64,000 nucleotides of DNA from Rutstroemia sp. NJR-2017a BVV2 (GCA_002946415.1 NJPS01000048.1:1550001-1614000), one strand, 5' to 3'; positions 48,664 to 60,198 are shown, counted from the first letter of the stretch. The notes: generated by a model not told the origin, from the letters alone. A program made the numbers and translations.

Positions 48664-49785
48664 GTCTATGAGTTGGATGGTTAAAAGTAGACTATAAAAA
48701 GGTTAGGCCGGAAGTGGAGTTGGTATAAATAAGAAAGATGATGAAGTCGAGATTGTTAGAAGCTTGATATGGTTCATGCAAATGTACTTATATCTCCTCC
48801 CATCAAAACTGCGCTTGGCCATTCATACACAAGCCAGTAGCTAGAATTCAGAATATTCACAGACTGTAGGCATCAAGTGCCGAATGAGCTTTGGGGCCAG
48901 CATCAGCGCACCGTCTGCGCGCCGCATGAGGAGGTCAAAAATGTGGTAACAAAATGATGGACATGAAAATGGTCCTTCGACAAATGTTATGAGGAACAAA
49001 AGTCGATTACAGCTTGGCACGAAAGAAACACACGAGGAAGTTCCATAGGTCTGCAGATTTTGACCGTCACAAACATCACTAAACAATGCCAAAGAACGCA
49101 TAATCACAATGAAGTTGCGCAGCTGCTCTTGTCAGTGCCGGCGTCGCTTCGATATCAACTTTGGTAAAGACAAACGGACTCTTAAAAATTTCATCAATGC
49201 CAATAGCATAGTGAAAATTTCAGACTTCGTCTTAGTATCCCATGTCAACGGGCCGTCCCAGGTCGAAGGATCTTACGCTCTTCACCCGACGGAACTTAAA
49301 CAAATGCGCAGTAACAGGCATCACACCATTCTTGGGGCCCCGGATAGCACCTCAGTCGCGGCTAGTTGTTTTGTTCCAAAAATAGATATGCAGTCTGAGA
49401 AATACTTCGCTTGAAGTATTATCTACTTCTCATAGACACAACCAAGCGAGCCAAGAAATTATCCTTTCAAGCATGGCGTAACAGAATTGGGATTAAACCC
49501 AATAGATTGATGCTACTATTCATGCTGCCGCCTCAATATTTGAGAGCAACAATGTCGCCAAACTTTCTGCAAGCTGGATCTTCTCCAATGTGGTGATACA
49601 TCGGCTCGGCTCGATTTCCTTTGCTTTTGATGTACACAGCCCAACTCCACGTATGTTACAATCCACAACAAGACCCAGGCACCCAAATACCCGTACACAT
49701 CCCAATGTAGGGCCGGCAGTCAAACACCGCAACACATTCGATAATATCACCTATCCGAGATATGTTGGTTCACCTCCGTCCTAAC
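48664..49785. other. Intergenic, no gene seen
   Basis: 1.1 kb. Frames at 48841-49107 (-), 49109-49414 (+) and 49516-49784 show no domain and overlap each other on opposite strands; treated as non-coding. Confidence 0.45.
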
Positions 49786-50191
49786 TTAATGGCTCAGCGA
49801 ACTCCTCTTCTTTGACTTCCTCCTTTGTAAAGTTGCTCTTCCCTTCCGTGTCCTTATTCTGCTTAAAAACCCATGTCTTCGCTTCCGCACAAAGTGACTT
49901 GGGCTGAATGTGTTCCTGGGTCCGCAACGAACTTGTGTTGCGCCTAGTGCTGGATGTGCTGAGATTTTAGGAAGGAGATCGAGTGCAGCACCTTCAGTAG
50001 CTGCGCGTGGAGGTGTAAGAGCCGATTGAGTTGGTCTGAAAGCGGACGGAGAAATAGTAGGTCGTAGTGGAGTGATAGATGTAAATGTTCTGTAATATGT
50101 GAGCGCGGGGAGAGCGCGGGGAGAAGAGAGTTGGGACTGCGATTCTTTACCTTCTCGAAAGTAGAGGCCTTGATTGGGTAGCCACCCTCAT
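49786..50191 (-). CDS. mrpl34: Mitochondrial large-subunit ribosomal protein bL34m
   Basis: Two exons, 50191-50151 and 50089-49786, join in phase 2 to a 114-residue protein; its open frames are too short and split to be obvious. The C-terminal third is unmistakable bL34: CGPRNTFSPSHFVRKRRHGF, then LSRIRTRKGRATLQRRKSKKRSSLSH, matching the bacterial/mitochondrial pattern RKRRHGFLARxRTxxGRxxLxRRRxKGRxxLSx. The N-terminus MRVATQSRPLLSRRTFTSIT is a classic mitochondrial presequence with an R-x-(F/T) cleavage context. The protein sits near the exit tunnel of the mitoribosome. It diverges from the Pol I subunit-like gene at 50488 with a 296-bp common promoter. Confidence 0.92.
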
Positions 50192-50487
50192 TGACGTAGC
50201 CCTAAGGCTGTGAGAGCATCGGAGACACAACATTATTGGTATTCGTAACTGCCAATATCTCGGTTTTGGGTTCGAGGTTGTCAAGCTTAATGGTTCAAAT
50301 TCGAAATGACGCTAGCAAGCGGACATTTTTCCGCATTGTCGCAAAAAAATTCTAGAGCTTCCTTATGCCAGTCTTCAACCCAGAGCAATAATTTTGACCA
50401 CACAACGAATTGAGTGAAGATTTATCCGGATGATCTAGTCTTTGACATCCCCAATTCAATAAATCTACAGTCAAACTTTAATCCAAT

Positions 50488-51069
50488 ATGTCGGCCTTCC
50501 CGCCTCACAAATCAGTTCCTTCAATTCCGGTATCTCAAGATATCGCTCTCAAATATCTTCAAGACTATCTCTCTCTCACATCCAGCACTCCTTACCTATT
50601 ACCAAACGCAAAACTCGAGCCTACTGGACCTACAATTGGTGGCAGTAACTCCAGTGTCACTTTACACAATCTACAACGAGTCGAGGCCGGATTACGTGGA
50701 GAATGGCTTGCGCCAACATTAGAACTAGAAGAGGGGCAAGGCGTTGAGGTCGCAAAAGGTATGGATGATGGTACACAACAAGGGAGCGGAGAGGGCGATC
50801 ACATGGATGTCGATGGATGGCAGGATCGGGAGGAGTTCCAGAGGGAACAAGAGATTGATGACGGAGACGTGAATGCTACTGTGAAGGCTACGGAAATGGA
50901 CAGCGATCTGGATGTGGGAACAACTCCAAAGGTCGACTCTACAGCCCCAACGGGAAGCAAGGATATCTCGAAGAATGAGAAGGAAAGACGAAAAGCTGAC
51001 AAGAAGGCTAAGAAAAAGGCTGAGCAGAGAGAAAAGGAAATGAAGAGACACGGCTTAGCAGACAAATGA
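50488..51069 (+). CDS. RNA polymerase I subunit RPA14-like protein
   Basis: Single exon, 193 residues. The N-terminal 80 residues (VSQDIALKYLQDYLSLTSSTPYLLP, LEPTGPTIGGSNSSVTLHNLQRVEAGLRGEW) fit the fungal RPA14/Ker1 pattern: a helical segment that pairs with RPA43, then a conserved xxLxRIxxxxxG helix. The C-terminus is acidic, then strongly Lys-rich (ERRKADKKAKKKAEQREKEM), a coiled tail common in filamentous-fungal versions but absent in yeast A14. Role: peripheral stalk of nucleolar Pol I, rDNA transcription. Identification is from remembered similarity; I would rank it likely rather than certain. Confidence 0.62.
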   Translation: MSAFPPHKSVPSIPVSQDIALKYLQDYLSLTSSTPYLLPNAKLEPTGPTIGGSNSSVTLHNLQRVEAGLRGEWLAPTLELEEGQGVEVAKGMDDGTQQGSGEGDHMDVDGWQDREEFQREQEIDDGDVNATVKATEMDSDLDVGTTPKVDSTAPTGSKDISKNEKERRKADKKAKKKAEQREKEMKRHGLADK

Positions 51070-51162
51070 GCCCACGTAGAGACATGGACCACGAATAATT
51101 ACTAGAATCGATTTGAGGCCAGTATCTTCTCTTCTCTCCTATATCCTGGTGTAATATTACAT

Positions 51163-52686
51163 CTACAACTCTCTACCGCTCGACTTCGCAACTTTCTCGT
51201 CCTTAACATCTGCCACCGGAGCACCACTGGATTTCCACCCAAGAGCACCCAATCGTTCGGACAAAATTGGATGGGAGAAGTGGTAGCTTGCGTACATCCA
51301 ATCCGCGTCCATGGTGCTCAGGTTCTGGATCTGCAACTTGATCAATGACCGAGCAAGCTCAGCCTTGTATCCCAATCCTAGCGCGAATGAATCCGCTTCG
51401 AATTCGTACTTTCTGCTCAGAATGTTCATCAAGAGCGTAATGACGGTGTCCATAGGAGCGAGCGCATCAGAGAAAAGGATGAAACCGATTATGATGGGGA
51501 ACTCGTTATGGAAACCGAAGGATTGGTACAGGGATCGGTTGTTGATGAAAACCGAGAACAGAGCGAAGATGTAGAAGAAATGAGCCTAGAGAGAGTTAGT
51601 AAAAGTCTCAATGTGCCGCGTTTTCATTGTACGTACCTGTGAAATTCCGAAAAGCTTTGTAGTATGTCCGCGACTCCAGTGACCCAGCTCATGGGCCAAA
51701 ACAGCGACAATTTCTTGTGTTTCGCTCTTTTCAATCAAAGTGTCGTAGATGACAATGTGCTTCTTCCATGGGAGACCAAAGAAGTAGGCATTGCTGTGTG
51801 CGCTGCGCTTGCTACCATCAATGACGTGCAATTCGTGAAGAGGGAAGTTGAGTCTTTTAGCAAGAGCTTCAACACCATCCTTCAACTCTCCAGGTTCGAG
51901 AGGTGAAAGCTTGTTGAAAAGAGGCAGAATGGTAATCGGATAGACGGTAATCATGAAAACCTGGAGCCCAGCACCAAACATCCACAGCCAGTAGAAGAAT
52001 TGATGACCGGTCTTCTGGATAATGGCGAGGAAGGCTGCGAGAATCGGTGGGGTAAGCGTGAAAGCCAGCATTTGTCCCTTCAATAGATCTGTGATAAATA
52101 GCTTAGGTGTCTGCTTATTGAAACCAAATTTCTCTTCCAACACAAATGTTTGATATATCGAAGTAGGTAGCGACAGGATCTGTTGGATAACAATGAACGT
52201 AAGAACGAAGATTATTGAATGGGAGATCTCGCCCGAGAATCGAGCTGGTGCGAATCGTAGGAGCCATGAACCAGTGAGGTCCCAGAGCTTGGGAAGAACG
52301 TCGAAGTAGATAAATGCTGTGTTTTGAATTTGTCCATAGAGTCCAGAGATAAAACCGAATTGTGCCTTTGCCCTTCCGTATGCCTGCTTGTGTTAGTGGA
52401 TGTTGGTGATGTGATGAGGGGTATCTTAGCTAGCATACCTGACTTTTATCGAAGACTTCTTGGGAAACCTCATTTGAGAGAACCTTCGGTGGACGCGTTT
52501 GCTTTAAGACCTGATATTGACGTAGAGAGAGAAATCCTTCAAAGAGATATTGAGCGAGAGAGAATCCAACAATGAGCTTTTTCCATGGAAATAGTGGCCT
52601 ATCCAAGAAACGCGCAAGGCGCTACAAGACGTCAGTTTTTGTTCTAGAAACCATCACAGGTTTTAGCATACCTGAAGAAAATCCAT
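51163..52686 (-). CDS. ste24: CAAX prenyl protease STE24 (M48A)
   Basis: ER-membrane zinc metalloprotease that trims farnesylated CAAX proteins including a-factor pheromone. Exons 52686-52672, 52621-52439, 52383-51637 and 51585-51163 give 455 residues (yeast Ste24 453). The 15-nt first exon encodes MDFLQ. Features: SLRQYQVLKQTRPPKVL, VLEEKFGFNKQTPKLFITD, QKTGHQFFYWLWMFGAGLQVFM, the LHVIDGSKRSAHSNAYFFGL loop, the zinc motif HELGH in AVLAHELGHWSRGHT, the third ligand region RKYEFEADSFALGLG, and about seven transmembrane spans. The C-terminus lacks an obvious KKxx signal. It is convergent with the RPA14-like gene, only 93 bp apart. Confidence 0.96.
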
Positions 52687-53956
52687 TCTGAGCTCCAATT
52701 TTGAAAAGAATAAATTGGAAACTGTGGAAAGAACACAGTGGTTCGTATGTGAGGAGAAGGAGTGAGAATGTGTTTTGGCTCTTACAAACCATGCCCTACT
52801 GTAATGTGTCCATCGCCTAGCTCTAAGGCCCCTAGGCTGCTGTTTTGCTTGGACAACCTAACGTTTCACCAACAACATGCTTTACGACATTGTCGGCGCA
52901 ACCTGTGCGGTGGTCTACGCAATTGATGAGCAGGCTACTAAAGTTGTGCTTTCTGTACTGGCTCTATGTGTACTCAAGTGGCGTTCACAGTGTACATTGT
53001 GAGCTTTCAAATTACGCCTCTCTATCTCTTCCAAAGGTCGAAGGATGCGGTTATCCTTTCTACGCATTGTCGCATACCCGAGAGCTTCAAAATGCACATA
53101 CAGTAAGCTGTTGTGAATACTGTCAATGTCATTAGCTCTCCAGAGACGGACGGACAAGCTGCTGACGAATACTCCGACACATGGTGCCAACTTCAAGAAT
53201 GACAAATAGAGCACATTGCCGTCACATCCTGATTTTCAGCATATGATCAAATCAGTTGATGGGTATCACAAATTCAGCCTTCCTACCTATTCCTATAGCA
53301 TCATCAAGCATATCGAGAACTACAGTGTTGATTAGTACATATGCCAGCCGACGAGTGTCGAGTTACACTCAATCCGGGGTTTCATTCCGGTAGATATCAC
53401 AAACATTATTCTCCGCGGCATAGTTAGGCGCTACCGCAAATGCTGGAGTAGCCCGCGCCGGTATGCGAATGCTAGGAGACTCATAGTGCCGACTATCCGT
53501 ATGGCCATGCTCACCATTGGTCCATCTCAAGCAGGATGCACGGATTCCACGAGCGACCTCATACTTCATGTTGTGTAAGCATGCGTGTAGAGTTATTACA
53601 AAAATTACTCCCACTCCCATGGGTGTAGCCATCGGCTCTTTCCACCCTGATATTCACATTGATGACGGGCTCTTTGAGCACCGATGGTAACATTGCAGAA
53701 CGGTTTAGTGTATACATAGTCGCGCCGACATAGTTGCCGGTTCCATTTGCCATGTTGTGTAGTGAGTATTATTGAAGGATTCCTCGGAATACCATCGTGG
53801 CTGAAGATGCCGCGATATTATATAAAGATGTGATGCCTCGAAGTCGAGACGAAATCCACACACAGATCAAACACGGTCCATTCTTACATATAGCAATTCA
53901 TACTTGCAGATATTGAGCTTTGAAGAACCAGGAGTCAACACAAACACTACATCAAG
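52687..53956. other. Divergent spacer of STE24 and nitroreductase genes
   Basis: 1.27 kb. A TATATAAAG TATA-like element lies at about 53818, 140 bp before the nitroreductase start. Minus-strand frames 53753-53559 and 53632-53369 overlap in different frames; I could not join them by splicing and leave them unannotated. Confidence 0.45.
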
Positions 53957-54706
53957 ATGCCTTACGCTACAGATATCACATCTACAAAAACTGTGGTCGT
54001 AGAAAACACAGATACTCAAGACATTTCTCAAAAATCAAATCTCACCACCCACCCCCAAATGACACTCGACGAAACCCTTCTCATCCGACACACCAGCCGC
54101 GGCTTCCTCCCCACCCCCGTCCCCCAATCCATCCTCCACTCCACTCTCGAGCTAGCCCAACACGCCCCCTCCAACTCCAACATCCAGCCACACCGCGTAT
54201 TCATCCTCACCGGCGACTCTCTCCTCAAGCTCGAAACCGCGCTATACGCCGTCGCCTCCGAAACCTCCCCCAACATCCCCGCGCTACCCGAAGAATTCCA
54301 GCACTTCCGCCGCGACCTCGGCTACCAAGTATACAACGAAGGGATGGGGATCCTGCGGACCGACCACGCGGCCCGCAACGCCGCCGTGCTGCGCAACTAC
54401 AAGTTTTTCGACGCGCCGTGCGCGGCCATCGTGTGCATCGATCGCAGATTGAGCGCGCCTGATGTGCTGGGTGTGGGCATGTGGTTGCAGTCGTGGTTGC
54501 TGGCGCTGACGGAGCAGGGCGTGCAGAGCGCGGTGGAGGTGAGTGTTGCGGGGTATCCGGAGGTGGTGAGGAGGGAGTGTGGGATTGGGGAGGAGTTGGA
54601 GGTGCTTTGTGGTGTGGCGGTTGGGTATGAGGATTTGGGATTTAAACCGAATTTCCTGAGGAGTGGGAGGACACCGGTTGAGGCGAATGTTACTTTTTTG
54701 GTGTAG
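53957..54706 (+). CDS. Nitroreductase-family FMN oxidoreductase
   Basis: Single exon, 249 residues. The first 35 residues are a Thr/Ser-rich extension. The flavin fold starts with TLDETLLIRHTSRGFLPTPVPQSIL, holding the R-x-S-x-R-like RHTSRGF FMN-contact motif, then LELAQHAPSNSNIQPHRVFIL (APSNSNxQPW-type motif), then LLALTEQGVQSAVEVSVAGYPEVVR and the terminal VGYEDLGFKPNFLRSGRTPVEANVTFL, matching the VGYPDxxxxxNxxRxxRxPxxE pattern. Likely reduces nitroaromatics or quinones with NAD(P)H. The first two thirds are very C-rich at third codon positions and the final part G-rich, a local composition quite unlike flanking AT-rich DNA. Confidence 0.93.
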   Translation: MPYATDITSTKTVVVENTDTQDISQKSNLTTHPQMTLDETLLIRHTSRGFLPTPVPQSILHSTLELAQHAPSNSNIQPHRVFILTGDSLLKLETALYAVASETSPNIPALPEEFQHFRRDLGYQVYNEGMGILRTDHAARNAAVLRNYKFFDAPCAAIVCIDRRLSAPDVLGVGMWLQSWLLALTEQGVQSAVEVSVAGYPEVVRRECGIGEELEVLCGVAVGYEDLGFKPNFLRSGRTPVEANVTFLV

Positions 54707-55131
54707 GGATAATATATGGAAAGAGGAAGAAGTCGGAGTTAATGGGTTTTCTTGTCATGTTCTATTTGCATTGTAGCATTGGCCCTCAATTTCCTAATAT
54801 AATTACTTGACTCAGCACCACGTTCATGTCAGATTTCATACCATGTCTTGGCGGCTTGTCCCATTGCATGAGATAACCTACTGAATGCAAAACTATGAGC
54901 AAAAAAACTAAATTCAATCTAGATCTCCGTGATTATCATACTGACGCCAACTCACACATACTCAAACAATACAGTGCGTGCTTTTCCAAGCCCCAGACAC
55001 AACCTAGCTAGTCAGATATCGTCCCTAATGAAGGTATTCGCACACAGGTGACTGAGCACCTCTAATCCCATTTTGATGCTTATTACCACTGCTGCATCGC
55101 CCGCCCATCCGTTCCCCAAGCCCTCCATCTC
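54707..55131. other. Convergent spacer, no gene seen
   Basis: 3' regions of two converging genes; AT-rich, no feature noted. Confidence 0.55.
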
Positions 55132-56908
55132 TTACACGTAATTGACTGTCCTACCAAACGTGGCGCACCACCTCATAAAAACATCCTTCTCCACAAAACC
55201 CTTCCGAATCCCCTCCTCCCTCCTTCCTACCCCCTCTTCAAACTCTCTCCTAGTAATTTTCATCGCGCCCGCCACTCCGGCCGTTTGCGCCATAAACAAG
55301 TTCGCCGCCTTGCTAGTAACCTGAACCTCTTCATCCAAGCTCAACATCTCATCCGCCAACGCCTGCGTCTCCCTCTCCAACGCCTCCCTCTCATCCGCAA
55401 CCAAACACCCCAACAATCGATTCGTAAACATAATACAACTCAAATACGTCGCGAAAGCCTTACACCTCCGATCAAACTCCATCGTGCCCTCTCTGACACT
55501 CGTCTTGCTCACCAGCGCTTCGTACGCCCTTCTCCACTCCAAGAACTTCCCGCGCAGCATCCTGCAGAACTTAATCATGCGGTCGATGTACTCAGGCTCG
55601 GGATCGGCGTCTTGGCATAGGATCTGGGTTATGTCGCAGAAAGTGCCGGGGATGTTGCTCTTTAGCATGATGAGTACGACTACGAGCTCGCTGCGGTCGG
55701 ACATGCTGGTGTCGTTGGGGGCGATGATGGAACGGAAGAGTTTTTGCCAGGCGGGCTGTTCGAGAAAACAGCGCTCGCCGTTTAGGAGGGCTTCGGTCAT
55801 GATGGGGCCGGTGTGGCCCAGGAAGAGCGCTTGCTCGAAGTCCGAGGTGTAATGTGAAGGGCCGCGGAGTTGGATTAGACGCGCGGCGCCGGCGGCGTGG
55901 CGGATCCAGGCAATTTCGCCGGTGGGTTCGAGCAGCTGGTGGATATGGTTAGTTTCTACTTTTGCGAATCATGTGACAGCGTGCCGTAGGAGTGTATTTA
56001 CCTCGTAGAGAGCTAGGATTTCAGTTGCGCAAAGCACTTCAGGCTTGAATCGTTGCTTGGGTGAGTCGAGAGCCTTTTGCAAGCTCTCCAATGCTTTGAT
56101 GTAGTATGCGAGGACCATAGGCTCCCAGTTTTCCTGAGGTGAGATGATCTGTCGTGCTCGAGCAACTACGCAGTCGGCGGCATCACTCAAGCATTGGATA
56201 TGACCGTATCTGCCTGTTGCATACCGTGTTAGTGGATGTGCGGTATATCGAGAGCTGAAAATCCAAACGGATATGTCTCCGATGTTATGTGAGGAGGAGC
56301 ATCTTACTTGGAAGATAAGATAAGAACGACCATTGCTTCTGCGTCCGCATTTGATGAACAATCGAATAAGGACTAGCACACAAAGCCCGCCTGGTAGCTC
56401 TTCCGACATGCAAAGTGGCCAGAGTCGACAATTCCATTATATCAACACCCGACTTCGCCAGCAGAAGCTCGTATCCCGTCGGTGAAAACTTCGAGGGCGC
56501 AGATTCCGCAAGCGCAATCTTGGTCAACAACATTTGGCGTTCCGCCATATTCTTCTCCCGTTCATGCTTGCTGAGCTTCAATTTTCCATTCGCGCTTCGC
56601 CCTTTGCCTCGCTCTTCCCCATCGATGTATTCGAGCTGTCGCGAAGTGTTCGAGCCATATGCGCTTTGTGTCTTGTGGTTCGCCACGACCTTTACAGCCG
56701 GTGTCTGGTCGGTGGGCTTTTCATCGTGTACGAATACCGGGTATTGTCGTAAGTTGTGTTTCCCATAATTGCCATCACGTCTTCGGGCCGCAGAGGCCTT
56801 TTTCATAGCCTGCTTGCGGATCAATGCTCGGATAGCCAGATCCTGCGGTACGGATGGATTGGTCAAGGTCGAATTGACGAACTGAAACTCCATTGGTTGT
56901 TCAGCCAT
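55132..56908 (-). CDS. Fungal-specific regulator-like protein without zinc cluster
   Basis: Exons 56908-56308, 56213-56002 and 55935-55132 join in phase to 538 residues. N-terminus: MAEQPMEFQFVNSTLTNPSV then a basic helix RALIRKQAMKKASAARRRDGNYGKHNLRQYPV, typical of a large family of filamentous-fungal proteins that keep the fungal transcription factor (DUF3468/Fungal_trans_2-like) domain but have lost the Zn2Cys6 cluster. The C-terminal domain has YYIKALESLQKAL, EVLCATEILALYELLEPTGEIAWIRHAAGAARLIQLRGP, MTEALLNGERCFLE and a closing MRWCATFGRTVNYV. DNA binding, if any, would rely on the basic segment. It is convergent with the nitroreductase gene. Confidence 0.83.
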
Positions 56909-58841
56909 GGCGGATGCTGTGTTTAGGTATCGAATAGGTGGTTGCTTTCGTTTGCGATTCTAACGGTGAGCTCGAGTGTACAGAAATACGACCAGCATGG
57001 CAGTAGGCTAATACCTACATACACCGAGGTTGAGCAGGAAGCAAACAGTCGGCATCAAGAAACTCCACCTGATATTATAGCGATCTTTTTGACGGAGACC
57101 AGGTGCTGCTACGAAGTATCCGTTCCTGCATACCCCAGTGCTATATTTATTTGAGGAGGCGCAGTGGTATTTGGCTGACGTTAACGACTGCTTAACAGTC
57201 ATCAACTTGCACTTCACCTCTCCACCAGCTTCTCAGAATAAATACTTCGTAGGTTGAGCCTGTCGAAGTCGGTGGGGAAAAGGACATAGGCGTTCATGCT
57301 CAATGCTTATCGGTTGTCACGAGAATAACAGGGGATTCCGCCTGTAAATCCAGGTTGTATCGCCGATTCCTTGCTGCTTTTCAGCGCTGTCGATGGGTTT
57401 TGGAGTGCGCGTCCACATCTCATCCATGTCCATAAAATGAAAGGATCGGTATTTCACGTACCGGTAATATATGTGGAGAAGCTCGGCAGAAGTTCTGGAG
57501 ATGAACAATTAAAAGCAGCACAACCGACGGCTGAGACGAGTCTGGCGTGATACGTGACGCGAAAATGCCGCCAGGGTACTGAACATCAAAAGTGGGCTAG
57601 TTCTCATATCACCGCCTATCATACAACAAACCCAAGACGATCAACCCTCATCAAAATGCGCATATCATCAAGAGCGCAAAGCATTTCTCTTTCTGCGAAT
57701 GTATCGCGTGGAGATAGACATCAAGGCGTAAAATGGCATATGGTGTGGAGGCACAGAAACCCCTCATGGAAGAATTGAAGTCTCGGGTTGAGAGAACCCG
57801 AACGACGAAACACGTGGTGGTTCGACACCGTGAAGCTTGGAGTTGTCGTTGGAAGCGAGTATGACAGAGCTGACTAGAGGGTACCACAGCATTGATTTAT
57901 CATATTGCATGAAAATATTATGATGCTGCCTGGACTTGGCTATCCTTGAGCCGTCCGTCGCCCATGAATAGAATCATGACTGCAGAAAAAGCCACCCAAG
58001 ACTTCTCGGATTAGAATTGCCGTCAAAAACAAAAGACACAAAGAAGATCAAGAATAATGACAGACTCTAAACCTGGAGTCAGAGGAAGGGCGCTGCCTCT
58101 TATATATTGGTTGGATCGTGCAAGTCCCTGGATCTAAGCTGCAGATTACATCCTGCATTAACGTCAAAATAAGGATCATGTACAAGGCCAGCGCTTGCCC
58201 AAAACAGACCTCAATATGTTTTACTGCGACGCTATCGAAAGGATCAGCGTAAGATATAACTTCAATTCTGAATTTGGAAAAAGGTACCCCAAGTACATGC
58301 ACAGACGTGGAAACAAGTGGGGAATCTCTGCGGGTGAGGTGGGATAGTGCAGTTCAGAGGCAAGTGCCGTGAATCAAGAAAGGCCCAGACAACTTCATGT
58401 CGACGATTTGAATTAGGGCAACGGTATGCCTGGAATCTATAACATAGCTGCTGATGAATTCGGATCAAGAATCGGTGGAGGGGGCACAGCTATCTCCGGA
58501 CCCCTCACATGGCTTCAACTTCTCGACAAGAAACCAACTTGAGGATGAAGTGCCCTGGAAACACAAGGCAGATGTTCTCTAGCACATGTTGGCCGTTCGA
58601 ACTCTGCAATGAGGAAAGTAGTGCCCCGGAAGACATTGAGCTTGTCTGTGTTTGTGAACAAAGACAACCCCAATTTTTCTGTATAAAGATGTGTAGTCTA
58701 CACATGATATCTTCAATCCATTCTTCATTCTTCCCGGCCACTCCCCCATTGTTACTAGAATAGCCATCTACCAATTCGAAAAGATTTCTCATCAGAATTC
58801 ACAGAGTAGCCTCTTGTCAAACAGCCTCACCATAACACAAA
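56909..58841. other. Intergenic, no gene seen
   Basis: 1.9 kb between divergent genes. Two TACGAAGTA/TACTTCGTA nine-mers lie 133 bp apart at 57110 and 57243. All listed frames are short and lack family resemblance. Confidence 0.45.
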
Positions 58842-59656
58842 ATGTCCACCCTACAGCCTGGTGTCGAAGCGTTGCTCAAACGCAACTTGTATGTACTCTG
58901 ATGATACGCTCTATCTCTGACTAACAACACAAAACAAGAGAATTTGTGAAGAAGCATGAGGCAATTCCAACTTTTGCTGAACTAGCAGAAATGGGTGTGG
59001 ACTTCCCGCATATCATCGTTTGTATGCTATGTCCTTATACCAGCGAGGTGTCGTATGCCACGCTCATGTTTGTGTAGTGACTTGTGCGGACCCACGCTGC
59101 CAACCAGAGAAGTTTTTGAACATTCAATCTGGAGGTATGTTGAACCTTCAGAACCGTGCGCGGTTAAAGTATACGTCTCGGTCTAACGTACAAAAGAGGG
59201 AGTCATCATCATGAGAAATGTTGGAGGACATGTGTCGCCCGCCTTGACAGATATTCTCGCGCTCGACTCCTTCATCCGGATTGATGAGATCCTGATCGTG
59301 CATCATACAGGCATGTCCCCCCAAATTTCCAATCCTCCCTTACTCACTAGAGTATATGTAGATTGTGGCACTACACATTTCAAGGACAACAAAATCCGAG
59401 ACGTCCTAAAAGCTCGCGTAGCTGAAGATCACTATCAAGCTCTTGATAAGATGACATTTGGTGCAATTGATGAGTATGTAAAAGGATCCCAACTCTCTTG
59501 GAAAGGTACTAATGGCCAAGTAGTTTGAAAGAATCCGTCGTGGATGATATCAATATTCTTCGAGGCAGCCCGTTTATCCGACCAGAACTAGCCGAGAAGA
59601 CGTATGGATTCGTCTACGATCTCAAGAGTGGCAAATTGGAGGTTGTGAAGGCCTAA
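58842..59656 (+). CDS. Beta-class carbonic anhydrase
   Basis: Zinc enzyme interconverting CO2 and bicarbonate. Six exons: 58842-58888, 58939-59021, 59078-59134, 59197-59310, 59362-59473 and 59524-59656, total 181 residues, a short cytosolic-type form without targeting sequence. Zinc ligands are Cys46, His99 and Cys102 (LTCADPRCQP and HHTDCG), with the Asp48-Arg50 dyad in C-x-D-x-R. Other blocks: IIMRNVGGHVSPALTDILALDSF and YGFVYDLKSGKLEVV, the usual C-terminal strand. The fourth intron (59311-59361) uses a GC donor (ACAG|GCATGT) and is 51 nt with no stop, so an unspliced mRNA would insert 17 residues between the His and the second zinc Cys. Confidence 0.92.
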
Positions 59657-60166
59657 TCAGTCGATAGTGCTGTCTGATGACAGAGAGTAAGGCTGCATCA
59701 TGCAGACTACTGCATGTGTCCGTCGATCATGGTCTGCACAGTCACGTACAGTGGTTCTACTTTGTAGAGAATGTTCCTAGTGATACCGTAGATGTGGTTC
59801 GGTAAAGCCAAGAGCATTTCAAAACACTGTCGTTACACAATGAATTTGACTCTTTGAGAATAAGGGCTATCCCATTTGTTAGATGGCCCACATGCGAACT
59901 GCAGTATATGGTGTTCTTTCATGTGATTATAGTTTTACCCGCAAGAATGTAGTATCCTCAGACGCTTTCTCTCATGAACAAAAACTTCCAGATTTAGGAT
60001 CACGTAACAGAATTTCAAATGGAAGAAGATCACAGCTTCTTACGGTGGTTGCCAAGGCAGCTTGAGAGATTTAAACCCCACCCATACCAGTGAATTATTG
60101 AAGCAGGAGAATGGGTCGGCAACGCGGCGATGCAGGAGAGTGTAGACCAGGGTGGGATATCAGAAT

Positions 60167-60198
60167 GATCTGATTAGATTTAAAAGATCTGATTAGAT
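60167..60198 (+). promoter_or_regulatory. Direct repeat GATCTGATTAGAT
   Basis: Two identical 13-base copies at 60167-60179 and 60186-60198, separated by 6 bases; a third copy occurs inverted at 60948-60935. Core ATCTGATTA resembles the GATA-factor site ATCTGATAA. Lies 1.27 kb upstream of the siderophore transporter start. Confidence 0.5.

Noticed and set aside
53369..53753. Two overlapping minus-strand frames that might be one small two-exon gene
   Set aside because: Candidate donors (GTGGGA, GTAATT) leave phase 1 while the only usable acceptor before the second frame needs phase 0; no family recognised.
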